In this document: one piece after another, positions 20,801-34,324 of the stretch
Numbering within the stretch: position 1 is the first letter of the stretch
Layout: every line of letters starts with the position of its first letter
DNA from: Pyxicephalus adspersus
Taxonomy: Eukaryota > Chordata > Amphibia > Anura > Pyxicephalidae
Direction: 5' to 3'
Length of the DNA: 64,000 nucleotides
NCBI RefSeq assembly: GCF_032062135.1
Contig: NC_092858.1
Coordinates: 121,290,192-121,354,191, forward strand
Translations under genes and position numbers: made by a program
The notes under the pieces: model-generated
Told to the model about the DNA's origin: nothing
What the model saw: only the letters and a program-made list of their open reading frames with translations
Database searches by the model: none

Positions 20801-22522
20801 AACAGGCATGTATCCAACATCCTATTCATTTTTTATATTGATTGTATGATGCTGTATAGTGTTTGTAAGGTCAGATTTATCTTTTAGTTGTTGAAAGGTT
20901 TTAACATTTTTTAAAACGTGTGTTAAAACGTGTGTTATCCCAACTTGTGATCAAAACTCTGTTTTAGGAACTGTTTGTAATTTCCTGAAACATTACCCAA
21001 AATAGGTGTATGTTTGTTAAGGATAAGAACATTTTATTTAGGTATTTTCAATTCCTAAACTTTAATAGCTTGTGTTAGTAAATTGGTATGTGTCTTGCAT
21101 ATTGGAGAGAGGTCTTATAGGGAGAGAAGACCCCTAGGAATGATCTGGAATGAGGTTAGAAGTTTCAGCGGAGTCAGCTCATGAGTCAATAAAGTAATAA
21201 ATCCTTATTTGGATACACTAAACGTTTTTTAGAGAATGATATTTTTAGTAAATTTCCTTAAATAATTTCCCACCCACTGGGTGCAGCCTGCCATACAAAA
21301 TTGCCTTCCTTCCCATGAAATTTACAATCTGATCCAGCCCGATGCAACACAGCCTTAATCAGGAAAATGCTGGAGCGAGGGGATTTATATGTGCCACAGC
21401 CCTGTACAGATCTCATTTATAGAAATCATATCACAATAGTAAGAAAAGGACCTGGTGGGGACACTTTGAGCCAAGGCTTGTGCGGCACCAGGGCGGAATC
21501 AATATTGCTAGAACAGTGAGAAAGTAAGTATTTTACAAGGCGGGCTGTGCCCTATTAATGTGTGTTTTGGTCCGCAGTTACCACCAGAAAAATCAGACCT
21601 GAGAAATGCTGTACAGCCATCACTGAAATATATACATGCCGAAGAAGTGGCTGTAAGGATGCTAACGGAGATCAACAAAGAATGCAAAACTGTGAAAAGA
21701 AGTATTTTATTTTAAAATAATATTACCAATAAAAAAAATTCATCCATGTAAAGGATAAAGAACCACATTAGATATTTTAGAAGGCTAACCTTGAAAGGCA
21801 TGGAGAATAAAATATGAAATGCTTCAGCTTTTGCACAGAGATTCAAAAATGCTCTGTAAACATTTGTACGTAAATGATAAAACTTTGCAGCTGAAAAAAG
21901 TTAATTAAAACAAAACACAAAAGCCATTATCGTGCTGATTTAAGATTTCTCCAGGAATGTGCTGGATATGAATAGGCTTTACAGCCTTTTACTTAATCTT
22001 TATCACACCAGCCATCAGTGTAAACAAAGCCAAGTTTCCATAGCAACCTTTGACAAGCTCCACTGGAGCATAACATGCCCTGGTCTCTATAGTATGCATC
22101 ACTCCTACACCAAACCAATTCTTCCTTGTATCCCTCCCAAAAACAGAAAGGTCTAAATAACATGAATATATTTGAAAAAAATGTAATTGCAGGACAAATA
22201 GCATTGTCAATGGAAAAAATAAAAAATTTACGGGGACAGTCCCCAAAACTTGGCCTGAATGGTATGATGTAGAAGTGTGGTGTGAAAACACTGCAATGTC
22301 TGTCAGAGAGGAGATAGCAGTAACAATAGGTGCCAATGCTCAGCTCTATACAAATTCCCGGCCTTACTAAAAACTTGTTAAACTTGCTCTTCTCCATTAT
22401 CAATTGGTCAGGTTACAAAATAAAACATCCTACATCAGCTAGTCAGAATCAGCTGAAAGCATAATAGTAAAGAAACCTAGACAAATATAAAAATATTCTT
22501 CACATTTATTTTGCATAATACC

Positions 22523-22698
22523 CCTGTGTTCTCCCCAGCCCCTTTTAGCTGGGTGCACCACCCGGCACATTGCAGTAACCACCCGGCTGTTTTTGGATGG
22601 TTACTGAAGAGTTGGGTCACAATGCACGGGCTGCCACCCACCTATAAATTTCTTCCCACCCAGCTAAAAGAAATTTCTGGGTTGAGCACTGTACCCTT
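22523..22698 (+). repeat. Interspersed repeat family D, copy 1
   Basis: CCCCAGCCCCTTTTAGCTGG, GTGCACCACCCGGCA, a region with GTAACCACCCGGCTG and GGTTACTGAAGA, and TTTCTTCCCACCCAGCTAAA. Copy 2 at 41643 follows the same order. Confidence 0.75.
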
Positions 22699-22899
22699 TA
22701 TATGAGTTAAGAGTCAAAGTGAACACAAATTAGGAGAACCCTCACAGAAATGAGAGATGACGGAGTTAAGAGTGACTCAGTGTTCACTCATCCCCTGATG
22801 GGAATGACCAAAGTGCAATTTCACATTTCAAGCACTGAGCAAAGTTCTTAAAATAAACCTGACATTACGAAAAGAAAAGTATGTCATTTCAGCACATAG

Positions 22900-22917
22900 C
22901 AAAAAAAAAAAAAAAAT
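22900..22917 (+). repeat. Poly(A) tract
   Basis: A run of about 17 A followed by TAATAAAAAA. Possibly a retroposed tail, but no body was identified. Confidence 0.7.
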
Positions 22918-23716
22918 AATAAAAAAGCTTTTTTGCGTACCTATGCATTGCCCTTGACTGTGGTCTAGTATAACAGCCAGACAAGCAGCATTTTATGACA
23001 GAGAGGTATTCAACGGTAGTCCATTTTTTTATTTTTTTATGACAGCTATCCCTAACCATTCCTATTGCATGTGTCAGAAGGTGGAGCAGTGACCACAAAG
23101 ATATACAATAGCGGTTGGGGAAAAAACATATTACATACAGCTGACTTCTGAGAGATTCTCTTGATTACATACCTAGGCCATTTATATTAGTCCTTACCCT
23201 CAAAAGGTAATAGGTATAGTCCAGCATGTTTTAAAGAACCCCTGAAAAAACCGAGGAAGCCCTAGTATTTACTATATCTATATTTCATGATAGTAAATGG
23301 AAATGTAAGGTGAAATATAAACAACATAATAAAGTAGATACTTTTAGGCAGATTTGACACCCAAGAATGCTCTGCATGACACAAATAATAAGCAGAAGAG
23401 AAAATCAGACCATGAATATGGCAGTGCTGCCTCACCATGAAGAAACACCTGCTTGTGTCTATGGTCAATGTAAATTTTCTCCCTTACATAGAGTTAGGTG
23501 CCGTGTTCTTCTAGGTCCAAGTAAAGAAGACTGCCATACATTAGGGATCTACTTATACCAGTGGTTAGTGGAAAAAGGGCTCCATTACATTGGTGGTCAG
23601 TGGAAAGAACGCCCTATAGAGCTGCCTAAAAAATGATTGGTGTCAGTATTCACAGAGCAAGGGGACCAGCAATTTAGAGGTGCCTGTGCCAGTCAGCCCT
23701 GATGTGATGCAGGGAT

Positions 23717-24080
23717 ATTTTACATCTGTCCTGATAACACTTCACAGGACATAGGTTGTTCATACTATACAGTATTACTACTAACCAATACAAAGATTCA
23801 TAGAAACTGTATTGTGTTGCATAAACTCCGACACGTTTCACCTTGATAGGCTTCCTCAGGGATAGGTCTAGTAAGAGTACTTTACAGTCTGTACAAACAT
23901 ATAGAAAATAGTACAAATAATATTTACTATTGAAATCACTTACAAAAGTAATTAGAAACACGTCGGAGTTTACGCGACACAATAATGTCATTTCTATTAA
24001 TCTTTGTATTGGTTAGTAGCATTACTGTACAGTGTGAACAACCTATGTCCTGTGAAGTGTTAACAGGACAGAGGTAAAAT
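23717..24080. mobile_element. Long-palindrome element (foldback MITE-like), family G
   Basis: Two arms of about 130 bp are inverted copies. The left arm runs from ATCTGTCCTGATAACACTTC through GGACATAGGTTGTTCA to AAACTCCGACACGTTTC. The right arm runs from GAAACACGTCGGAGTTTACG to ACAACCTATGTCCTGTGAAG and TAACAGGACAGAGGTAAAA. The spacer of about 95 bp starts with ACCTTGATAGGCTTCCTCAG. The arms still pair well, so it is fairly young. Confidence 0.85.
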
Positions 24081-25498
24081 GAAAAAAGTAAAGTGAGCCT
24101 CAAACCTCTTTCTTTTCTCCAATTTATACATTGCCAGCAATTAGGACAAATGCAGCAGGAAATGCCCAGAGAACAGCTTCAACTTGTAAATGTATCCCAA
24201 CAATTTTTACCTTCAACTGTGATACTGCAGTGAGGAGCTAGTTTAACAACTCAATGAGAAATGATCATAATGCTTGTTAAATTCTAATGCTGGATGCTCT
24301 GTTCTAAATGACCTAGGCACAACATCTCTAAAAGTTTTCTGGGATATAAGGCAGCAACACTGTATTGTTGGGAAAGTATCAATGTAAGCGTGCAAGTGTA
24401 AAGTGTTGCATGTAGAACCTCACTGGGCATTTTGCAAACCAATAGACAGTTTTCTGATAGGAATAGATCATGGTAAAATCTTGCAGATATTTACTTTTTG
24501 TTTTACATTTATATAGACATTTAACTCTTGTTCCATATCTACAGTCTAGTAAGTTTACCAGCTTGCAGATAAGTGTAAAAATAAAACAAATGGTTTCTTT
24601 CACGGTAGTACATCAAAGAAAGGTTTTTGTTCAATCTATTATAGTAAAATTTAGCATAGGTTCATAGAATTATGCTGGAGATAATACACATTTCATTATT
24701 TAGCCCTCTAAAAACACAATGTAATCTTGTTATCTAGTTTCTACTGTTCATTAAGCACCAGTGTAAGCTCTCAAGGGCACCTTCAGGTTGCAGTCAGTGG
24801 ACCCACTAATGGAAATTCTTCCTTTGTTAACACCTTCCATTATGACCATTTCTCAGGCTTCAGATAAAGACTTGTTAATGTGTAGAAGTCTGTGGAGTTT
24901 ACCCACCTATACAGAGCATTAGTAATAAATTAGGTAAATGTAAGTACTATTTCAAAAGGCAATAGCAGGTAGAATGAAAATGGCCATGTCTATTGGTAAA
25001 TTCAGTCTGTAAGCCAGTGTGATTGTACTAATCCTTACATATGTCCAATGAATAAAGGAAACTGGTCCTTCTAAAAATGCTAGTTGCCCGATTGTCATGA
25101 TGATTGTTTGGCTGAAAAAAAAAATTCAAATTTTTCTTGAGTTATTATTTACTCCATGCTGGCACCAGGTTTGTGAGTTAACAATAAAGCAGCCAGATAC
25201 TGCCAAGCAACAAGCACTTTCAGCCATGGAGCCATCACATGCACATATGTAACTTAGAAGTAATGATGTAAGAGCTGGCTTAGCAGACAAACATATTAGA
25301 TTTATGTACTAAAGGAGGAGAGGCAGCTTACTATGGAAACAATGCTTACTGAGCTTTGTAAAAAGAATAACACTTTTCTATCAGCCCATTGTTTCCAAGC
25401 AAAAATCTCGTTTTTTAAATAACCCTCACAGTTGGATGGCTACTCTTAGGGTTTACCTTATTTACAAACATTTGCTAGCAATAAAGTACCGTATTTTT

Positions 25499-26224
25499 CG
25501 GACCATAAGACGCACTTTTTTTCCTCCTAAAGTGGGGGGAAAATCAGGGTGCGTCTTATGGTCCGAATGCAGAGGTACAGGGGCATATTTTTTTACTTAC
25601 CTGTGTCCCCGCCGGTCCCCGGCTGCGCCGATCTCTGCCTGTTCTGTGATCCAGCGTGCGGCACTTGTGCCCGCCCACGAAGGCGGCGCCGATTGATTTG
25701 ATGAATGCCGATCGGCGCCGCCTTCATGGGCGGGCACAAGTGCCGCACGCTGGATCTCAGGGGAACACAGGAGGAAAACAGACAGAGGTTGACAGCAGCC
25801 AGTGTCTGTGTTCCTCCTCTGTGTTCCCCTGTGTCCCAGCGTGCGGCACTTGTGCCCGCCCACGAAGGCGGCGCCGATTGACTTGATGAATGCCAATCGG
25901 CGCCGCCTTCATGGGCGGGCACAAGTGCCGCACGCTGGAACACAGGGGAACACAGGAGGAAAACAGACAGAGGCTGACAGCAGCCAGTGTCTGTGTTCCT
26001 CCTCTGTGTTCCCCTGTGTCCCAGCGTGCGGCACTTGTGCCCGCCCATGAAGGCAGCGCCGATTGATTTGATGAATGCCGATCGGCGCCGCCTTCATGGG
26101 CGGGCACAAGTGCCGCACGCTGGATCTCAGGGGAAATCAAATGAATTTTTTTTTTCTTGTTTTCCCGTGCGGAAAACCTGGTGCGTCCTATAGTCCGGAG
26201 CGTCTAATGGTCCGAAAAATACGG
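25499..26224. mobile_element. TA-flanked inverted-repeat element with internal tandem hairpins
   Basis: Termini CCGTATTTTTCGGACCATAA and GGTCCGAAAAATACGG are inverted repeats, with TA immediately outside at both ends, as expected for a 2-bp TA target duplication. The interior is very GC-rich and holds about 2.6 copies of a 185-bp unit starting CCAGCGTGCGG at 25651, 25836 and 26021. Non-autonomous; the TA target suggests Tc1/mariner-like or a related superfamily. Open frames through it are repeat artefacts. Confidence 0.85.
25651..26137. repeat. 185-bp tandem repeat, each unit a long GC-rich hairpin
   Basis: Each unit contains GCGTGCGGCACTTGTGCCCG plus CCCACGAAGGCGGCGCCGAT. A short AT-richer loop follows (TTTGATGAATGC), then the near-perfect reverse complement CGGCGCCGCCTTCATGGGCG plus GGCACAAGTGCCGCACGC. 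The linker between units also folds (AACACAGGGGAACACAGGAG against TCCTCTGTGTTCCCCTGTGT). Confidence 0.92.
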
Positions 26225-27134
26225 TAAATCTTCCCAAGTATACAGATGCAGTATGTGAAAGTGGGTAAAAACAACTTTAAAGTGCAGAAATCCGCACGTC
26301 AAAAACACTACTTTCACTGCACACACCTAACCAATGATGAACTCCTAAAACCATGAAATAAATAATAAATAATTGCTTCCTAATGGATCCTCAACATAGT
26401 ATTGGGTCCTAATAGACAAAGGAGATTGCAATAATTGTGCAGTGCCAAATAGTAAAGATGAAGAGCAGGGAGGGAGCCAAGTATTTTTCCAGGCAGACTG
26501 CATTAGGGGGGTTCAAGCTTATGTGCTTTGTTGTGTACCCATGAATTTGTATCAACTAAAACATTTACTGCTTGAACAATAGACTGATTTATGAAAATTG
26601 GAGCTAAAAAAGTAAAGCTGCTGTGCACAGCATAGTTAAAAAGATTAGACCTAACTGGTTATCAGCAAAGCTATACATTTGCTACAACTTTCCTTTTTCC
26701 AATTTTCCTAAATCACACTTTGACAACAAGAGCTTAATAAATTCAGTCTCCGTTCCTTCTTTACAAAGTTGCATTCTATTTGCTAACCCGAACCAAGCAG
26801 CTTCTCTTTCTCCCTTTTATCCTGATGAATACATTCCTATTCAGGATCACCATTCACTCCTATTCAAGATCACCACTATTGTATACTTCCCCAATAATAT
26901 ACCAGCGGAGGGGTATTTTGGGAACAGACAGGTGCCATTCATCTTACTGTTAAAAGACTGTACAAAGGTCAGAATTTTGTAGCCTGAGAAAGCCATCAAG
27001 AAACTGTCTTGCATGTCTAAATTAGAATAATTTATATTTTGGGAATAGGAATCATTTTGGTAGGCTGTATTTCTTTTTAGACCTAAACATACATGTGTGA
27101 AACACTTTTACACTTGTAAACCACCAACATACAA

Positions 27135-27222
27135 TGCAGCACTGTACAATAATTAGGGTTTGCAGATGACAAACTAGGATGGGGAAGAAGGAAACGGAGC
27201 CCAATAGAACTTACAATGTAAG
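27135..27222 (-). repeat. LINE 3' tail fragment, antisense and decayed
   Basis: GCACTGTACAATAATTAGGG and AACTTACAATGTAAGAGG are the diverged reverse complement of the tail at 13134. Confidence 0.4.
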
Positions 27223-28140
27223 AGGTGGGGAAGCATCCAATAGATAGGGGGAATTAAAAGTGGCAATAAATGGCGAGGCGAGTTTGAATATGTGGGGTTT
27301 GACGGCTTGTTTAAATGTGGTAGCCCAATGGGGTGAGGGAGAGAAAACCAGACTGTGGGGACAAGCCTCTAGAGAAGTGTTGGAGCTGAGTGTTGGAAAT
27401 ACCACTCAATCTCTTGTTTTGTGTCAAATGCACAGAAAGAGTTACATGAATATTTTAGGAAGAAAGTAATATATGAACAGTGGGACACTTAGCAAAGAGT
27501 GGCTTTTATTTCTAATTTTATCCAATGTGTCAACTATTTCCAGCTATGCGAGAACAAACCATGCAGGCACACCCAGTAACACTGTCTGATGGGAAATCTA
27601 TCTTGTTTTATGTTCTCAGAATGACAAGTAACTCAAGAAGTTAAAGAAAAACAAGTATCATAACTAGTATACAAAAGGAAAAAAATGGTCAGTCACCTAC
27701 TTGTCATCTGCAGTAATAAACTTGTAAGTTTCTCCAATATTACATATGTGTTGGTAGAACAAAAAAATGTTCATAACACAAAGTTGAATTTAACAAATAA
27801 CCAAACCCAAAAACAAAATAGTAAGCTATCGCAGCTTACCTGCCTTGGATCTGCATTAATTGTCATTTTTCGGGCTAAGAACATTTTCAGCAAACATACA
27901 AAATACCTTGATTTTAAGAGTCCAAAAGACTTTTAAAACAATGTTAAGATTCTTCTGTAAACTAAATGTAATAGACATGACGGATGGCAGACATGTTTGC
28001 ACTTCTTCGGAGATAACAACTACAGCTCCATCAATTCATACAGTGGAAAAAAGACCATACCAATAACATGGCAAAGAGAATTCCTAGAAAAAAGTTCTCC
28101 ACTTTTCCTACAGGTATCAGTTTTAATAGTGATATAACAC

Positions 28141-28240
28141 AGTGCATTCACGTTCCTTCTTCAGGAAACTTGTGTTTCATATACAATGCATTCATGTTCC
28201 TTCTTCGGGAAGACTTTTGTGTTTCATATACAAATTAAAG
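28141..28240 (+). repeat. Tandem duplication of about 50 bp
   Basis: GTGCATTCACGTTCCTTCTT and ATGCATTCATGTTCCTTCTT each continue into CTTGTGTTTCATATACAA or TTTTGTGTTTCATATACAA. Confidence 0.75.
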
Positions 28241-28559
28241 TTGAATCATATCCATTGGATGAAGACAAATCTGTTTCGTGGATGGGTTCGCCGGAACGTC
28301 TATTCTGAGTGTACACTTCCTGCATATGGAACATACAGGGGAATTCCACAGTCACAACCCTCTCATCCTGCCTCCTCTAAGAAAATGCCTCGGCATTCTA
28401 TTACAGGATACAATTTCCTGAGAGGATGTGGAGCAGGGGGATTAGAAAGAAGCCTCATGTAAAAGGCATGGAAACTTTAAAATGCTGTCTTTCTCCATTT
28501 GCCACCAATCAGATTTTTAATACAAAGTGATAACATGACAGTGACAAACATAGGAGCAA

Positions 28560-28579
28560 AAAAAAAAAAAAAAAAAAAA
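28560..28579 (+). repeat. Poly(A) tract
   Basis: About 20 consecutive A in AT-rich sequence. A poly(G) run of about 13 lies at 28685-28697. Both are likely to vary in length. Confidence 0.9.
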
Positions 28580-31500
28580 TTAATTTTTAAAATGTATTAA
28601 CTTTTAACAATAATTGGTAAACAGCAGGGGTGATTTGTAAATCACCTAAAAAAAAGTTTAGATATTTTTTTCTTTAAGTGCCCCGGGGGGGGGGGGTCCA
28701 TCATGCAGACAAGGTTTACCGTGATCTAGAAAAAAATAATTCATGTCATAACATGTGCATTGCTCTCTCAGTGTGACAGGCTGGGAATACAGAAAATGGA
28801 CAGAATAACACAAAAGTAGTCCTGCACAAAAAAGACATACACCTCTGGAATAAGGGGCGGGAAAGTAAATTTTAGACACAATCGTGGATTATAATACATT
28901 AAAACACAGGGATCTTGCTTGTTGTTTTGGTTTGGTTCTGGATACAGCAAGGAACCATTTTACCACTTGTTACCTACTGTGAGGGCAGGACCTAATGAAA
29001 ACAAGTTTTATCATTTATGAATTTATAAATGAATAAATAAGTGCACATTTACTTCATTTTGTTTTCTTCAGCTTTCTCTTTCAGTTTGCAGGACTGGGCT
29101 GACAGTCTTTACAAGGCTTTCTTCATCAGTCCCAGAGTCCCACAGGCATATCACCTCCTGACAAGCGTTGTGAACATAGAGGAATCAGAATGCGAGTGGA
29201 GTGTCTATCTACTAGTAAACAAAGCTCCCAATGCGCTTGGCGTATCTCAAAGATAGCCAAGTCTGTTACATAAAGCTGGCAGCAGCTCCCGATGTGCCAG
29301 CCGGATCTCTATGCCAGAGAAGTCCTCTTACAGTAGTTTGGGTGTGAGCAGCTGGTTACTTGCTGGCAAGCAGGCTCCCTAAACACAGGAGATGTTGCCA
29401 GGCTTTGGTAATGGGCTCTGCCAAGTCAGGGATGCAGCCCACAGACCTTGCATTGGGCACCAAGGTTTTAAAATATATGTAAACCCCATTTCTACTTTCA
29501 TAAAAGTCAAAGAAGTTTCACAGGAAAGTTCCAATATTTTAAAATCTGCAGCTTTCATTATGATTTTGCCTTAAAGGGTCACTCTGCTTTGTCCATGTCC
29601 CCAATATGCTCCTGTATTGCTACACAGGTTTCTGATAGAAAATATGTGTTACTCTTTTAATTACTTTACACAAACAAAGTTCACTGTTGGCACATTCAGG
29701 AAATCCTTCTGGAAAAATGTTATGCAGCAATCCCTGCAGTACATATATGTACACAGTAAATGGCTATAAAGAATTTGCAGGTCATCATCAATACAGATGA
29801 AAATCAAGTAGTGAGGACCTAATCCTTAACAATGTTCTCTAAAACAAATGCAGAAAGTTTTACCTGGAGCTCTGCTATGAAAACTGTTGATAGCAGTCCC
29901 ATATACCTGTATGATTTGCCCTGTGGGCTCCCAGAAAATAATCTCCTAAATCCTTTAAACAAAAATGTTAAAGCGCAGAGCTATGTGTTATTAATACAAA
30001 GGGTGAAAAAATGCAGAGCAAGCATGGGCAAGGCTGGTAGAATGAAGTCTAGCCTGGTTCTTGGAGGAACCACTCATTAGGAATTCACAAGCATTTAGAG
30101 CACAAAAGATATGGGCAAGCAGCAACGTGCACCATAAACTAAGTACAATAAAAATTGAGTCAGAAAAATTCTGTAGCAAATGACACATATGAACATAATT
30201 TATCTACGTATTATGACAGAATATGAAGCAACACGATGGAGATGCCAGAATTATGACCGATATTAGACTTGGCACTCCTCACTCATAACAAAACAAAGCC
30301 CGCCATTTTTAAACTGGAATATTCACACAATATCAACAAAATCAGCACTTATTTCCTCTGCTAAAAAAATGAGTATTTATGTTCATTCTATCTAGGTCAA
30401 TAGTGCTGCACTATACCATGTATGTTCAATGTTTATGAACTCTTTATATTTATCCAACAAGGGACCGACTCCTTATAAAAATGGTAGCAGTTGGGCTGTA
30501 TGAGCGTACAATTTGGAAAAAACATGCAGATTAGGGAAATCTGAGATGAAACAGCATATATGTTCTACAATCAATTCAAAAAGCATGACAGCCAGGCAAC
30601 TTTTATTTTCAAAGGAATAAAAGATAGAGACACATTGACAAACTTCATATTATTCTGAGAATGTTTTCCTCTACAGAAACCTGTATTTCGAGGAATGTGC
30701 AGGTTGCCATTGTTAACCTTCTCTGCTGTAAGATTATGAAAATTACCACTGCTGAACTCACTGTAAAGAATGCCAAAAGTGAAGTTGATCTTTTGTTTTC
30801 AGTAGTTTCAGTCCCGTACATGATAAAAGAATGCAGACAACTGTGTGACAAGTTGTAAGGTAATTTACCGGAGCTGCATACTTAATCTGGGTCAATGATT
30901 CAGAAAGCAATAAAGTGAAACTATACTTAATTTAGAAAAAAAAAGGAGGGAGCAGGTTTAATAAAACTTACCTGCCTATTGGCAATATTTTCCTTTATGT
31001 ACACTGAGCGGCGCATGTGCAGAAAAGTGAACCATGTTGGGTATCCTCTGCATGCATGGGAGTTACATCATTTCGGCCTGGCCAACAAAAACGGCTAAAT
31101 ATCGGGAACCCAGAAAAGTACCAGGGAGAAGATTTTGGAGCCCACGATAGAATGAAGACAGGTGAGTGTAAAATAAATAAAAAGGGATCTATAAGGTATG
31201 TTTATTTTATTGCAAAATGAACATCACCAGCCCCTTCGGTATATAAAGGACCTGTCTGCTCACATTTTATTTCCTAATATACATTCCCCTTTAAATTGGA
31301 AAAATCTGCCTAACTTAGTTGTGACTCCGGACACAATATTTGACTAGTTCTGGACACTAAGCCATAAACAGCACAATTCCTTGCTAAGATGAAGAAATAT
31401 CTGTGTGCATTCGCAGGAGCTACATCATCCCAGGCCAATAAAGATTGCAGAAGAAGTAGACCATGCAAAGACCATGCAAAGGTGACAGGAGCAACAACAC

Positions 31501-33749
31501 TGCAGCTGTCGCTGTGCTAGCAGGTAAATTTGATAGTGATGTACAAATAATATAAGCAAATTTGAACATTATGACAAAAGCCTGGTCGCTGAAAGCAGAG
31601 TTTACATCTGCTTTAAGAGCAGAAGATCATAAGACCTGGTTGCCCATCAGTTTTTTTTAGAACCAAATCAGAAATGGCAGCTTACATAATCTCTCAATGA
31701 AAGGTCCACTATAAGGAATTACTTATTATAAATAACAAGCCTATTTAATCATGTAACCTGTTCTGGAAAATGTAGGCTACTCTGCTGTTGAACATGTTAT
31801 TTATGTGGCTGTAGGTGCAGAAGCTAGAGAAAGCCAGGATATAAGCCTGTTTAGAAGACGGTTATGCTTTCTCTCAATGCGGGTTTCCTTTAAATATAGC
31901 CTCCAAAAGAACACGCTGGGAAAACAGACATGTGGATGGGTGCGGCTGACAAGAGACAACTACAGACTCTGCTTACCAGCCTAGAACAGGAGCGTCATGC
32001 TAAATGTTAACACAATAACAGCTTTATATATCCCACAGCTCCATAAAGGAACATGAACCCCACATGAAAAGCCAGAAAAAGTCCAATATTACCAAAGATT
32101 ACTAGTTCTACCATAATATGATTGATCTGACCCACAGTTAATATTATGAACATGACATATGACTACAATGAGTGCTACAGACTAAACACACTGTTTATTA
32201 ACATTCATACAAAAAATGTCATCTTAACTAAGCAGAAGTCAATGTAAACAAAAACCGATATCACTTTTAGGTACACAGACATACAAGTATGTATAGGCAA
32301 TGCCGGGTAATAATGGGTGTATTGGGCTGAACAGCTAAGTACACACTACCGCATTCATTGCACACTGTGTCATGTTGTGCCAACTCGAACATTGCACGCA
32401 ACGCTTGAATCACACTAGACATTCACTTTAGGGCTACTCCTGTTAGCAGCAAGGAGTGAATATTGACAGACATAACATGAGCATAGAAGAAACTCAAATT
32501 CATATTTTACATGTTTGACTGCAGACCCGTTATATACCAGCATTGCTTTCGTGAACATAATTAGAGATGCCAACCAACTGGTATTTTACCAGCCTGTCAT
32601 ATAAAAATGGGCTAGCAGTCTCCCCCAAAAAGATGAATCCTTACACTAATCTGCACATAGGTCTGGGAGGTGCCATCAGGGTGAATAATGTCATTAGTCA
32701 GACAGGAGTTAGGCCTCCTTCAGATGTGTGGTTTAAAACCTCATAGTTAGCAGCTTATGGGTGCCCCTACATGAACCCAGTCAATCACAGAACTGGGTCA
32801 ATCACAGCATTTGATGACTTCTCTGTCATGCAGTGTTAGGATTATTGGCCATCCCCAATCCTCTAGCAACAACCTCAGCTCACTGGTCAGGTCAGTGGAA
32901 ATGTATGGCCTAAATGCAGCTAGAAGCTACATGTCACGTCCAGGAAGCGTGCCACAAACAACCACAACGCAAACCTATGGATAAAATTGTTCCAAATGCT
33001 CCCATACAGTTGAATAGGAATGACTGGTTATGTGCTCCTAAACCCTCAGGCTATGCGCAGACTGTCTCACTACTATTACCCAGAACTCAAGCATCCCAAA
33101 GGCCTGATTATCACTAAAGTAAATACAGACAGTTGCAATTTTTATTTTTTACTTTTCTGTTTATAGGAAGTGCAAGGTTGCAGAGCAATTTTTGTAGCGC
33201 ATTTATGCAGTGTGGTCTGCATCTGAACCAGTTCTGAATGGAAACACTTTGCAACCACAATATCAACCAGTTCCAAAACAGTTAAAAGTGATCAGAAGAA
33301 GACGCCCTATGATGTAAGGGGGGAACCTCAACACAGCGCCAACTCTTTCAATGTCATGTCAGTACTGCCTTTTCACCACTTCTGGGCACACAGCGGTTGG
33401 AAATAGGTGGATAACCATGCAGTTGTCAACCACCCATCCTAGCATTAGTAGGTTCTCATTCTCTACTCAGTTATCAATCACACTGTAGCAATGTAGAAAA
33501 TCACAAGGTGAAAGTATTGTATTGATATTGATCTAAGAGATTATGTGTACACACCTACTAGGGAATAAGAGAATACTGAACAGGTGTCAGAACTTACACA
33601 ATAGTACGTTTTAGTCCAAAAAATAAACACTGACCCTGGATGATGTCATACCAAAGATTGCATCAACCTTCTAGGAAAAATGTAGAATAATGCATGGTTG
33701 GGAGAAGTTCTATTAATTTATCTAGTGGTTTTACACTTTCACATTACTA

Positions 33750-34071
33750 AGGCTACGTACACATGTGCAATGGTTCTCGTCCAATAACCGTCTCAGGGCT
33801 GATATTGGACAAGAATCTGGCGTGTGTACAGCACTCGTCGTCTAAATGACTGTCCTTGCGGATCCATGGATGAAGAAAGATCATAATGAAAGTGAAGGGG
33901 AGAGAGCACCCAGAGGATGCTGCTCTGTCTCTCTCCCCCTCCCCTCTCCATGGAGCAGAATGGTGCTGTATGTATAACACTCATTCATGCATCGTGAGGT
34001 CCTTAGTCCTTGGAAAGGATCATGAAAGATCCTTTCCAACCACAATTATTGCACATGTGTATATAGCCTAA
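33750..34071. mobile_element. Family B-related element with different interior
   Basis: Left end AGGCTACGTACACATGTGCA and right end ATTGCACATGTGTATATAGC are inverted repeats of the family B type, but the roughly 260-bp interior is unrelated. It includes an internal GAAAGGATCATGAAAGATCC hairpin. Confidence 0.65.
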
Positions 34072-34324
34072 GTGTACATGCAACACAATATATGTCCAAC
34101 ATTACATCTGCTTTAAAATACCAATAAACCAAAAAGTTATTTCTGTATGATCTGTTTTATGTAAGGGCGTTGCAATAAAGAGAAAATATTTGCAGATCCT
34201 GCCAACAGCTTAGACTTCCTTATACCTTCATCAGTGTTGCCACCCATATGAATTAATCTGAATAACGTTTATACAAACAAAAAGAAGTCCTGATGGTAGC
34301 CTGCCTACAGATAGGACCATGCAA

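Noticed and set aside
21578..21715. 46-codon open stretch directly after a good-looking splice acceptor (LPPEKSDLRNAVQPSLKYIH...)
   Set aside because: Reads like protein, but no family recognised, no partner exon found on the plus strand and length is within chance; worth only a database search.
21993..22403. 136-codon minus-strand frame overlapping a 115-codon one
   Set aside because: Two frames overlap in the same AT-rich stretch, neither with known motifs; within intron 1 and unsupported.
25436..26193. Several overlapping GC-rich open frames on both strands
   Set aside because: They are translations of the 185-bp hairpin array; the repeated peptides (RHLCPP, CRTLGH) follow the DNA repeat, not a protein.
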